Counted from the stretch's first letter, positions 24,401-35,150 are shown. The stretch: 64,000 bases of DNA from Tretioscincus oriximinensis (GCA_022410635.1 JAJVDF010000165.1:1124434-1188433), one strand, 5' to 3'. Notes: a model not told the origin generated them from the sequence alone. Numbers and translations: made by a program.

Positions 24401-27096
24401 CTTCCTGATAATATTATATGGAATATTAATTCATTTAATTTTTTTCTCCCTGCCTTTTTTTTGCAGTAATCAAGTTGGCTAATAACAAAATTGAAAACAA
24501 TGTTTTCAATTTTATAAAAGGGTTTTTTCCCCATGCACAATATGCAAACACCTCATATTTAGACATGAATTTAAAAAGCGTAGGGATAATATATTGTGCT
24601 GCGGTAAAAATAATTTGGAAAATATCAACTCAAATGTTGCCTTTTTTCTTCAGGATGCATTTAATCTAGTCCAGGACTTTTGTTTTAAATAAGGAATTAA
24701 TTTTAGTCATATCACTCTCTGTTTTCATTGGACACATCAATGAGTCACGCTCCAGGGTGTATTTGTTGAAAATAGACTTTTCTTGATAGTATTCCTTTTT
24801 TTAATTTTTAAACCAGTAGAAGCCATTCCCAAGCCTGTGAATGGAACAACCTTCTAGTGGGTATTTTCCCCTCCCCTGCTGGTGCTGCTGTTTCTGCTCC
24901 TCTCCACCCCATTGCAATGGCACTCAGTGTCATGAATGTGGATGCTAGCATGTTACTCTAGGCCCTTCTGGCAATATGCCAGGCGTTATCCCACTGTGTG
25001 CCACATGGGCGCTCCATTTTTTGAGGTTGTACTTCTGGTCTAGACTCTAAGTATGACCACCAACACCTTTTATATATATATATATCAAATTGCAACGCAA
25101 CCGAGTGCAGATTACAATCCACAGCCTTTTCATATCTTCCAAGAAGACAAGCAAAATCTGCCTTAAATAAACATACATGCATCCTACTGGGCAGTCAAAT
25201 ATCAGGGAAGGATTTTGCTCTTAGAAAAAAAGACAGGACATGATTCACTGGTGGCCTGGTGACTAAGGGAGCCATATTCAGCGGATTAATCCCTCCCATA
25301 TTCATGAAGGTAGAGACGTCCCACCCTGTCTGGTATATTCACACCAAGAGTGTTCACAATATGTATTTTGCTTTAGGTTTGTCATGAATACCTGTATGTA
25401 CGTCAAACATACATACGTACATACGTACATACGTACGTACATACATACATACATACATACATACATACATACATACAGTATTTTGTAGAGATTTCACAGT
25501 AGTTTTAGGTGAGCTAGAGGCAAGCAATCACAACCCTGGAGCTGCTTCCCAAAACCATCCAGATTTGATACAGATCTGCCTGCCATGTATACACATTCCT
25601 TACTGGAAATTTGCACCAGAAACATAGATATGGAAATAATATGCAGCCAGAGACAAATTCATTTTAAAAATAGATATGGACCCATATATACATACATGGG
25701 TCCATATCTATTTTTAAAGTGGATTTTTCTCTGGCTGCATATTATTTCCATATCCATGTTTCTGGTGCAAATTTCCAGAAATGTGGGTGTCATGGCAGGC
25801 AGATATCGAATATAACAAGAGTGGCCACAACATTGCACTGCCATGGCTAGAATTATTTTGGATGAGCTGGGAGAAGAGAAAACTGAGCTCTTTATTCCCT
25901 GGAGATATGATGAAGCAATTGATAAATACATGTGTATTACTGAATTTCATAGAATCATTGAATCAAACCCATTGGTTCGATTTCTACTGATGGAAAGAGT
26001 TTTGAGAAGGGTGCCAAAAAGATTTCTAAAAATTAAATTGAAGAAAAGACTTGATCTTGCTCCCCACTGAACAGTGCAGGACTTACCGTACTTCGTCGCA
26101 GTTAAACAATGTGCAATGTTGAAAAGTTCACTTTTGACATAAAGTAATGAAGTAGAGTTAAAGCATCCCCATTCGTTTCACAGTGTTAAAGGCAACTGAA
26201 AGAGCATCTGCAGAGATCAGGTGTGTAATTCACAGTTACTGCAACCAACATGGTAGGTAAACACCATTTACTGGATGGAAGAACCTCTCTCTTAAACATG
26301 ACCATTGGTTTCCCCCATTCCCCTTATTACCTGTCAGTGCACTATAGATTGCAAACAAGAAGTTGGTTTCTGGGTGAATCCCTGTCAGCAAACTTTTGTG
26401 TTTGTAGACATTTTCAACAAATGCATTTATTTGCTTTTTTGCCTGTGTGGGCTTTGTAAAGTCAACAGATCTCACAAAGAAATTCTTCCCACCCAGATAA
26501 TCCAATTCATGGATGAAGGATTTCGATAAACGGACTGTAGGAGCAGAGAAAAGGTAAGTAACTTTGGAGAAAACAAGCCCCTCAACGAACTTTGCCTGGA
26601 ATGGGTGGTCGATGATGGCATGCAGGGTAGAAAATACTTTACTCCCGTCAATTCTGCCAGTGCAATTTGGATTCACATGAAGTGAATCAAATCCAAGTAA
26701 AGTCTGCAGCTCAGTTTCTGTGTCTCCAGAAGCCCCAATTAAGAAAGACAGGAAGGATTCATAAATGAGTGCTGGTGACATAATGATATTTTTGTCCTGA
26801 TGGATTTTCGTCAGCACTTTGTAGAAGCGTGACCCAAAAGAATAAATTATGTTCTTCAGGTACATTGTTTCTGTAAGGTTTTTTTCCTTTTCATGATCAT
26901 CCCATGGGCGTGCTTGATGCCCCGAAGTGATGGGAGAATCAATTGGCTCGGGAACAAATGTTTCCTTGATGTGTTTTTGGTCTTCTGTCTCCTTGCAAAT
27001 GATTGTGTGGTTTACAGCATGCAAAAAGAAGGGATGGACATATACCCGATCACAGCCCACCATGGTGATACACAGAAGTATATACAATAGCTTCAT
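21276..27096 (-). CDS. AGT: AGT, angiotensinogen (renin substrate, non-inhibitory serpin)
   Basis: Angiotensinogen is a secreted serpin-fold protein whose N-terminus is cut by renin to release angiotensin I. Coding segments, in transcript order: 27096-26331, 24329-24062, 23225-23081, 21452-21276. All introns are GT/AG. The total is 1356 nt, or 451 residues plus stop, against about 475-485 in mammals. The 268-bp and 145-bp middle exons equal the mammalian sizes as I recall them. A 15-residue signal (MKLLYILLCITMVGC) is followed at once by DRVYVHPFFL. A sequon at mature Asn14 (NHT) and the Cys19/Cys130 pair, which correspond to the mammalian glycan and the redox-sensitive disulfide, are kept. 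Other sequons are NLT, NCT, NIT, NVT and NAT. The serpin-like C-terminus reads NEPFLFAFYEDKSLLYFGRI then TNPLQGI. An in-frame TGA just upstream fixes the start. Divergent from CAPN9 and convergent with COG2. Confidence 0.96.
23081..23225 (-). CDS. AGT: AGT exon 4
   Basis: Acceptor is catttctgcag and donor AAAG|gtatcg; 145 bp. It encodes EICLTLPIVASQTIYNLQEH through LRLLSADDLTIGK. The frame stays open well past the donor, but homology resumes only in exon 5, so the extension is intron. Confidence 0.93.
23288..23347. repeat. Exact 30-bp tandem duplication
   Basis: Two identical 30-bp units (23288-23317, 23318-23347) beginning GATCTTTGACTCTTTCTGC. They lie in AGT intron 3, 63 bases upstream of the exon 4 acceptor in transcript terms. 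Confidence 0.9.
24062..24329 (-). CDS. AGT: AGT exon 3
   Basis: Acceptor is ttctttcctcag and donor CCAAG|gtatgt; 268 bp. It encodes VSLKAAFPVKELQEFWLNPE then the NITLPMM and KLNVTVIKIP stretches, matching the QEFW and beta-sheet region of angiotensinogen. It ends two bases into an Arg codon. Confidence 0.94.
25405..25480. repeat. CATA/CGTA tetranucleotide microsatellite
   Basis: Interrupted CATACGTACATA units become a pure (CATA)n run. Lies in AGT intron 2, about 120 bases before the hairpin. Confidence 0.9.
25565..25815. repeat. Long near-perfect hairpin in AGT intron 2
   Basis: Arms 25603-25685 and 25696-25778 are 83 bp each with 4 mismatches (about 95%), separated by a 10-base loop. Outer arms of about 38 bp (CTGCCTGCCATG and relatives) pair at lower identity. 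Confidence 0.85.
25843..26070 (+). other. Unrecognised 75-codon open frame
   Basis: An ATG-to-TGA frame rich in Glu, Arg and Lys (ILDELGEEKTELFIPWRYDE, then a basic end RVPKRFLKIKLKKRLD). It lies antisense in AGT intron 2, right after the hairpin. I do not recognise a family. It could be a decayed transposase or retrocopy fragment, or chance. Confidence 0.2.
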
Positions 27097-27118
27097 ACTT
27101 ATTCAACCACAGCAATTC
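26331..27118 (-). CDS. AGT: AGT exon 2 (signal peptide, angiotensin I, N-terminal half)
   Basis: The acceptor (cttttgcacag) places the exon start at 27118. There are 22 bases of 5' UTR, then ATG at 27096-27094. The donor is ACAG|gtaata. The coding part is 766 nt, 255 codons plus one base. The serpin core begins around SFGSRFYKVL. The open frame that continues below 26331 is intron. Confidence 0.95.
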
Positions 27119-29052
27119 CTGTGCAAAAGAAAAGCAAACAATAAGGGTACTGAGCACATTATGCTATTAATAGCTTCCCACTAAGAATTCCCAGGGTGAC
27201 TGTCTTACATGGGTCAAAATAGTTAATGAGAAGACTTTGGTATCATATATTGACTTGGTAGGGCAGGGTCAACTGTTTTATACTTGGAAACTGTACTCAT
27301 TGCTAACATGGAATGCATCATCCACACATTAGAGCAGTTGCTAGAAGGATATGCTAGAGACTGCTGGAACTGCACAATGTCACTGTTTGGTCATGAAAAT
27401 AACGGAGAGGGAGGAAGGGAGGGTCATATAGTAATCTCTTGAGTATTTCTGGAGGTGGACCAGCCAAAGGAGCATGTGGAGCCTGGGATCAATTTATTGG
27501 GTTCTTAGAAAAGGCCCTGGAAATGAGATATCAGTGGTGCATTGCAACATTAGCCTGCAGCTTTGGAAGCCAGGGAACTTAGAACAGGACAGGACCATAG
27601 AGGAATGAGACAGGATGTGGTCTCAATGAAATAGATAGTCTCTGGTGCATGTCATCATCCACTTCTAGGGTCTTGTCTGGATCACTACCAGTCAAACACG
27701 CAGAACCTATTGAGGTCTATGGAGGCCAGCCCTCGGCACGTTTGGAGCCAGAGTGGGCTGCAAAAGGCCCATATCATCTGAAATAGATATTGCTGCTGCC
27801 ACCAGGCATGAATGGAGTGAGAAAGAGCCCAAAGCCGATATCATCTTGTGAGATCCTGGCAGTAGCAGGTTCAGAATCCATCCCACTGGCAACAGTGTCT
27901 ACATTGGGTATCACAGGTCTTCCATATGCACCCTTTGCTTCCCAAACAACTGAACACTGGCCCCAAACAGTTGGAGAGCACCACCCCAGCCTGCAGGGCT
28001 GCATGCCTGATTAGCCCAGATTTACCACAAGATTTCCTGGAGAATGTAGGGAAATTCATAGGAATGAAAGACTTGTGAATGACCATTAATGACAGTGTAT
28101 TTTCTTTAGCATTATATTATGAAGAAATAGTGATATAAAAGGCAGCTGCTGAACACACCATTAAAATATGTGATCTTTACTGGAAGTAGCAGTGGCTGGA
28201 CCACAGGGATGCACGGACGATGGACAGTGTCCTGCCGCTGGTCTTGTTTACATTTCTAGTCACATCTAAGGCTGCATCAGAAAAAAAACGGGAGGCACCC
28301 CAAAAACGGGTTTTCAACTGCCACCCCCAAAAGGGGTCATCTGGTCAGGCTACACAGAGCCTTATCCTGGGCTGTCCTTTGGAATAGGAGACTGCCATTT
28401 ACATGCTAGTGTAGACTATGGCAGGTCCCGAATGGGGCCTGCCATAGTCTATACTGGCATGTGGGTGACCAAGCTCTGTCCCAAGATGTGACCCAGAATA
28501 AGGCTCCATGTGGACAAGCCCTGAGTTAAATTCTGTATTACTCTTGATTAAAAACTGAGAAAGCGAAAGGCTTCTGCCATGAACCCTTAAAACCAAGTCT
28601 GAAAATAGTGGAGTTGTGCTAGAATTTTGGTACGCCTTGAGTAAATATTAATGCTACAACATCAAAGCACGTATTCAATGCACAATGGAAAGGTAAGCTG
28701 TCTCTTGCTTTCTTCAGGAAAAGAATTAACCTGGTTACATTGCAAGTATACAGTTATGCATAAATATAAGATTGTCCACACAGCAGCTATTAGTGGACCA
28801 AGGCCACAGGGCAGGAGGGGAGGGGAAGTCTTCCTTTCATCTCCACAAACCACGTTTTAATCATCTACCACCTTGCAGTCACAATCCAGAGGCCACCAGT
28901 AGTTACATCATTTGATTTTACAGAAATATCAAAAAGTATAATCCTAAAACAAGGGAGAGAATCACAATGACATTACTTTCTGTCAAAAGGAAGGAAGCCA
29001 TTCCTTGTTCATATTACGTTCTATAATTAATTTTAAAAGGAAAGGTACATAC

Positions 29053-29110
29053 CTGCCTCAGAGTGGATCTCCTGGAAAGATCTGACACAGTTTCCTTAAC
29101 TCAGGATCTG
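29053..29110 (-). other. AGT: Candidate AGT non-coding exon 1
   Basis: On the minus strand a strong donor, GAGGCAG|gtatgt, follows about 58 bases after the start expected from an upstream TATA-like box. There is no ATG in the stretch. A short non-coding first exon about 1.9 kb upstream of exon 2 fits the known AGT gene layout. The exact start site is inferred. Confidence 0.5.
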
Positions 29111-29132
29111 ACTGAGTGACAATGTGGGTCTG

Positions 29133-29140
29133 TATTTTAT
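29133..29140 (-). promoter_or_regulatory. TATA-like box of candidate AGT promoter
   Basis: The minus strand reads ATAAAATA, about 30 bases before a CA-containing initiator-like stretch (CACTCAGTCAG) and about 80 bases before the candidate exon 1 donor. AGT is TATA-driven in mammals. Confidence 0.45.
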
Positions 29141-29197
29141 TGCTCTGATTTCCTAACCCAAGTTACACATTAGCTGTCCCCTATGCTGTCTGGCTCC

Positions 29198-29212
29198 AGT
29201 GCACAGTGTTCT
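29198..29212. promoter_or_regulatory. Glucocorticoid-response-element-like site
   Basis: AGTGCACAGTGTTCT matches the AGAACAnnnTGTTCT consensus with one perfect half-site and 4 of 6 bases in the other. It lies about 60-80 bases upstream of the TATA-like box. Known AGT promoters are glucocorticoid-responsive. A C/EBP-like TTTGCAATCA lies at about 29236-29245. Confidence 0.35.
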
Positions 29213-30117
29213 GGGATATGTGTTTTTCCAAGTATTTGCAATCATTGTTCTGTCCTCTCCTAGTGAGAAGAGGTAGCACTATCCTGGGAATCATTACATC
29301 AGTGCCCCTTAGAATCTTTGTTCAATATATGTCCTTGCACTTCTAAAATAGCAGCAGCCTCAACAAAGGCCTCAGCTTGTAGTGCAAAAGGTTCATGTAA
29401 AACATCAGGAGGTTATGACAGTCTCCAATATGGCGTAGTATTCCTATAAAGGAGACTGAACACAGGATAAAGAAGCATTTAGGAAATGTGGTCTTAATCA
29501 AGCTTGAGGTTTGGTCCCTAAAGTCTGCTTTAGTAAGAAATAATTATCACTGCATTCACGTCTGTCCCATTTGGTTCCAGAAGGTTCTACCCAAGTGATG
29601 CTCCTTCCAAGAGCCAATAAAAGCAATTTATCTTTAGTTAATAAGGACTTAGTGCAATTTTTACTACACTATCTATGTATAGTGGAATGTTATTCACGGA
29701 GGTCGTCCTTACCTTTCACCGGTGATTTCCGGTGGGGCACTACAGATTGCACGGGGGGGGGGGGGGTGTCAGACCATCTACTTGGTAAAGAGGCAGTACG
29801 GTGGGGCATCCAAAGGCCAACCCATGGCAACTCCTCCAAGAGTGGTCATACTGTAGGTTTAATAAATGAATACCTCTTTCCAATGCAGAGATGACTCATC
29901 ATCAGCAAATACCCTTTAATAGTTCCATACCTTGTCTGGCTAGAAGTTGGATAGAATTGGCCATGTGAGTAGTGATTAAGCCATGATAATTTAATGTTTT
30001 ATTTTATGTTCTCCAAGGGTTTTGGAATGGAGCTCTGGTAAACAAAGACCGCAGGCACAAGGTGTGTGTGTGTGTTAAAATTTGCAATTGCAGAATACAG
30101 CCAATCCCACACATATA

Positions 30118-30372
30118 CAGTGGTACCTCGGTTCTCGAACACAATCCGTTCCGGGAGGACGGTCGAGAACCAAATTGTTCGAGAACCGAAGCAATGACTC
30201 TCNCCACAAAGCGTGACTCACACTGATGACGCAAGCAAGGCGCGCGACTCACACTGATGACGCAAAAAAGGCGCGCGACTCACACTGATGACGCAAAAAA
30301 GGCGCGCTGGATCTCCTGGTCGAATACCAATTTGGTCGGAACTCAAGGCGTTTGAGAACCGAGGTACCACTG
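30118..30372. mobile_element. Second copy of the TA-flanked inverted-repeat element
   Basis: The ends CAGTGGTACCTCGGTTCTCG and complement are flanked by TA. The interior holds three 29-31 bp tandem units (30211-30301). An undetermined base (N) sits at 30203. Confidence 0.8.
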
Positions 30373-30504
30373 TACCTGTAAATCTGCATGGAATCAGTGA
30401 GACAACAAACCAGGAAGTAAATACGCTCAACCAGCTATTCCTTCCCAGCTGCAGACATGCCAATTTTGCAAAAGAATATTGCAGGGAAAAATGACCTTTT
30501 TTTG

Positions 30505-30713
30505 TAGACTGACCAGATTACCTCTTTTTTTGGGGGGAGGTTTTGAAAACCCGGTTTTGCAGTGCCCCCTGGTTTTTCCTGAGGGAAAAAAATTAAAGAA
30601 TTTTTTTTTGAAAAAAATATTTTTTGAAAAAACTTTTCCTCAGCAAAAACCTCAGTGAGGCAAAACTGGGTTTCTACCCCCCGCCCCCCAAAGGAGTCAT
30701 CTGGTCAGCCTAT
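30505..30713. mobile_element. Palindromic element with CTGACCAGAT-type ends
   Basis: The left arm TAGACTGACCAGATTACCTC and the reversed right arm ATAGGCTGACCAGATGACTC match over about 20 bases, and G-rich/C-rich tracts and CCCGGTTTTGC continue the pairing. A related single arm lies near 28320-28355. Confidence 0.5.
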
Positions 30714-32043
30714 TTTTGGGGGTGCATTGCAAAACTCCATTATCACATGGAACGTCCAAAATAAGGTGGTGCCTTGTAAACTAAAACCAAAAATACCACA
30801 TACTGCATTATATTAGAGAAGTACCAAGCTCAGAAATCATGAACAATCTTTGGGCCTGCAATTCACTTTCAAGAACCAGAAAGCATATTTGGAAGTTTCT
30901 GTGCAGAGTGGAAAAAATTATTCAAAAAATTGTTTGCCGCCATAAATAAACAGCAATGACTTTCCACCTATGCCTGTAATGGGATACATCTCTTAGTATG
31001 AATGGGTAGGAATTTGACAGATTTAAAAGTCTCCCTCAGGCCTCCAAGTCTGAACACATAGACTGCCCTTCTCCCCTGCCATTGTTGAAAGCCTCTTCTC
31101 TGACTATGTCCTCACATGCCCCAGGAAATTCATTGAATATATTTATTTCTGATGAAATAAAATCTAAATAAATGAAGATTAAATGCCATGGCATGAGGGA
31201 ATCATATTGCTCTTTACCCATATGTCACAAGCCTCATTCAACTCTGATGTTCACACATTTCACAATCCACCTGCCGCTTATTTACCACAACTGATGCACA
31301 AAGTTAGGACAAATTTCACAGTGACAAACACACCTGCCATTTCTTCACTTTCCATTGGTGATTGCCAACAAATGTGTTAATTCTGCCATTTCTGAGGCAC
31401 CACTTTTGAAGCACAATTACATGTGATGCAGGCAGCAAACCACCTGGAAAGGACAGAGCTATCGATTTGACCCCATGCTTCGCCCCAGAAGTAGGCAATG
31501 GCAACAAATTTCAATATCTCTGCCAAGAAAACTGAGCGTGCTGCTCTACAACAATTACAAGCTGATATTTTTCTCATGGGAAAATAACTTTTTAAACAAA
31601 GAAATCCCACCACTCAGAATTGTAAACAAAATGAGATCAGGACTTTTCAATGGGGGCTCCTAGAGTGTGGATTATCCATCCCTTGACATACATACACCAC
31701 CTCTTTGAATACATACTTTACTTTGTCCTAGTTTTTGGTTGAAGAAATACTTTCTCCCCCACTTTCACACACTGCTGTTGCTTTCACTTTGTTTTATGGA
31801 AGTTGTATTCTGTTTTTACGATTATGACCTAGCCAGAGAACTTCAGGTATAAGTAAATAAATAAATAAATAATCGCTATAGTATTTTGTTTCCTTAAAAC
31901 ATAATAACAGAGGAAACCAGAAAAATCATGAGGTTAAAGTACCCCCATTACAACATCAGACTGCAACATCTAGGCTTCTTCAGCCTTGAAAGGCAGCATT
32001 TTAGAGGTGACCTGACTGAAGTATATATAGATTCAAAAACAGA

Positions 32044-32110
32044 CAGCGTGAGCTTTCATAGACAAGCCCGTTTCTTGAAGAAATAGATTTGTTTATGAAA
32101 GCTCATGCTA
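32044..32110. repeat. Palindromic hammerhead-like repeat
   Basis: Two opposed GAAAGCTCAYGCT cores flank the palindromic centre TTTCTTGAAGAAA. The right copy keeps GAAA, GC-TCAT-GC and a UA after the short stem. Confidence 0.55.
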
Positions 32111-33174
32111 CTTACCATTTCCTTGCTAGTTTCCGAGGTGCTACAGTTGCTAGATATTCTGGACCCAGAATAATATGGCTAGCTTTCTATTTTTAAACGT
32201 ATGCATTTAGAAAATGTGAACAGAGGTAAAATCTTTTCTCTATCACACAACATTAGAAGCACAGGGCATATTATGAAACTGAAGAACATGAAAATTAGGA
32301 CCAATACTAACAAGGGGAAGTATTTTTTATCATCCAACAGGTCATCAGTATATAATTTACTTCCAGAAGAGAAAGTGACAGCAAACCACCCTGGATAACT
32401 TTAAAAAAGGATTAGACAAATTCGTACATGATAGGTGTGTTCACCAGGATGGGAGATGGTCAGGATGTCTCTAAAGACTATTTGCAGGGCATGGAAAGTA
32501 TACAAAGACTTTGACTGCACCTTTTGCTTGAGAAAGCACAGAAGCACTGTGTGAAACTTTTTTTACGCTTGGTCTAGGAAATGTACCAACGATTGCAGAA
32601 GAAAACACAGACGTAGTACAACAGTGGAGATTTTTCTGATACTTTTCAGGTTAGTGGGTTTATTATGAAACAGGCTTCATCAGAACAGAATATTTGCAGA
32701 GTAGGACCTTTGATCTGACCTTTTCTTGTTCTTGAATAAATATAACCTTGAACCTATAGAGCTCATAGATATACTCCACTTGGCAAAGACAAATGCATGA
32801 TGAAATTCTCCCCGAGAGTGCAAATACAAATTTAATGCAAAGGGTCAGAGTTCCAGACACCCTGAGCCATTTCGAGTTTGTCTGAGAGCCACCCATGGGA
32901 CTCACAAAACCTTTAGTCTAGGTTGTTTGTTCCAACTTCTCTTTTCCAATGAGTGCCAAACATTGTGTGTATAGGCTGTTTGGAGTGCCGTAAGATTATC
33001 TTAAACTGTGAATACATTGGGCTGCTTGATCATGTTGAAAGTTTGCTGAAGATCTCAGAAGAAACTGTGCTGTGAGATCATCCATCGTACTCCTGGATTA
33101 TCTCAACTGTACTCTCTTCCCTAAGAACTGTGGCAAAGTGGAAACTTGTTCTCTCATTTCACTGATGAAGAAGC

Positions 33175-33488
33175 AGGCACGGATAGCTCAGTTGCTTAGG
33201 AATTCGTCTCTCACCTGGGAGATGGGGTTTCGAAGCCCTGTGTGGGACGTGGGGAGGGGTGAGCACCTTCCACTAGCCTGTAGCTCTAGCCAACCCAGCT
33301 ATTCGAAAGCATGAATTGCAAGAAATTGCAACTGAATGCAAGTAGATACATGGGAACCACCAGAGCCTGGTGGGGAAGATAGAATGTGAGCCTTCGGGCA
33401 AAATATATCCTTGTAAGCCGCTTTGAGTCCCTTTGAAAGGTGAGAAAAGTGGGGTATAAGAACCAAGTTCTTCTTCTTCTTCTTCTTT
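33175..33488 (+). mobile_element. Full type A SINE
   Basis: Best preserved copy: head GGATAGCTCAGTTGCTTAGG, B-box-like GGTTTCGAAGCC, and a 3' (TTC)n tail. A/B-box spacing fits a pol III tRNA promoter. Confidence 0.78.
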
Positions 33489-33663
33489 ACTATTGATTAT
33501 AAATTTTCCACAAACAGCATTTTTTTAAAAAATGAGGAGAAATATGATTCCCTCAGTAATGTGATAAATATTTTTATTAAAAAAAGGAGAGAGAATTACA
33601 ATCAATCAATTGCATCCTAGTACAGAAATCCAGATGACATATATAGTATCTCTTATATAAAAC

Positions 33664-33692
33664 CATGATGATGATGATGATGATGATGATGA
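33664..33692. repeat. (GAT)n microsatellite
   Basis: About nine GAT/ATG trinucleotide units in intergenic DNA. Confidence 0.9.
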
Positions 33693-33872
33693 TAACTAGT
33701 CTTGTGTAGCTTTACCACAAATAAACAGGATAAGATTTTTGCAATGGGCCTGCAATTTTTCTTTGGCGAGAGGCGGGTCTTTCACTTTTCCACACCCAAT
33801 GAAGCTACAAAACTCCTGTTCCTGTATGTGTGTGAGTATTAATCATAGCCTGAGACAAAATATAAACAGTCT

Positions 33873-34281
33873 CAGGCTACATACACATGATGTTTTTCTA
33901 ACTCGTTCATAGCGCAATCAGGCTATCCCGGGCACAAGTGCTAAGTAGTCGACCCGCAATAAATGCCTCTTATTCCTGAGTAAACTATTGCTCAGATATT
34001 CAGGCATCGTTCCAGAGAACCCCTGTACTCTTGCAACCCTATGCATGTGCACAAATTAGACACGAGATGATAAAACAATAAAGAACATAGAAGTTGTTTT
34101 TATTGGCTGTTGCAAGTAAAAAAAAAAAATCGGGTTGCACTGCGATGAGATCAATGAGCAATGTTACAGACCTGGGGCATTGGTCACGGAATATGCACAT
34201 TTGGTTTGCACGGACATGCAATTGCTATATTCGGATTATAGCACTGTAGCGGTTTTTAAGTTGTGGTGTGCACCTAGCCCC
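33873..34281 (+). mobile_element. Non-autonomous DNA element, copy 1 (hAT-like)
   Basis: About 405 bp with related but imperfect inverted ends (AGGCTACATACACATGATG and a terminal GGTGTGCACCTAGCCC). Shares AATTAGACACGAGATG, TTATTGGCTGTTGCAAGTAA and other blocks, in reverse, with 35404-35781. The hAT assignment is a guess from end type. Confidence 0.5.
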
Positions 34282-34872
34282 AGAGATTCCTAGTAATGCA
34301 ACAATATATAAAATGTGTGCCAGGAAGGATTTAAGCAATGCCTTACACATGGTGGAATTGCACGCAGTTTTGGATATATAAATTGTTCTTCTTTGTGTAC
34401 GATTTTAAGCATATCTCGTGGACTTACTTCCTAGATGAGCTTGCCCTCTTGTGGGCGAGAATTGAAAAGCCCAAAGATGTTTATATAATTTTACTTCGTA
34501 TTCAATCCCTATTAATGGCCTCTGTCAAAATGTCAATGGAATGATAATTCTTGGAAAAAAATTGAATACTTAAAAATATTATATATAATGTTTTATTACA
34601 TGCTGTATATACATGCTTTACTACATGTTGATGTGAGAATTGTATGTGATATACTGCATGGCATGCCTTACCTTTAATACTCCTTAGAATTACTGGTTTA
34701 GAAATCCCAAGCATAGATTTATATATAAAGATTTATTTTAATCATAACGTTTGAAACATACAGTGTCCTTTTTACATGCATTTTCCTTCATTGATGTCAT
34801 CAATATTAACACAATGGTGGTGTTGGTGGTGGTGGGGTATTGTCAAGAAAAATCATTGCATCACATGGTACA

Positions 34873-35150
34873 TATGAACATAAGAACATAAGAAGAGCCA
34901 TACTGGATCAGGCGAGAGCCCATCTAGTCCAGCATTCTGTGTCACACGGAGGCCCACCAGATGCACCTGTGCAGTCTGAACAGAGGAAAACAAAATATGC
35001 CCCTGTTCATGACTCCCTGCAAATGGTATTTATGGAGTTCTGCCTGTTGCTGCATCCCAGAGGCAGCATCCAGACATCCATCCTAATACCCATTTATACC
35101 CTTGGTGTTCATAAACCTGTCTAGTCCTGTCTTGAAAATATCCAAGCTGG
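34873..35150 (-). mobile_element. CR1-like LINE 3' end (reverse)
   Basis: Reverse copy beginning with GAACATAAGAACATAAGAAG, then ACTGGATCAGGCG and GGCCCACCAGATGCACCTGT. Confidence 0.68.

Noticed and set aside
25405..25480. CRISPR-like repeat array
   Set aside because: It is a plain tetranucleotide microsatellite in a vertebrate genome, with no spacers.
26236..26330. Tail of the AGT exon 2 open frame
   Set aside because: It follows a good donor (ACAG|gtaata), and exon 3 continues the homology in phase.
33175..33250. tRNA gene
   Set aside because: A- and B-box-like blocks are present, but the sequence continues into a SINE body with a (TTC)n tail, repeated at 9128, 20784 and 57779.
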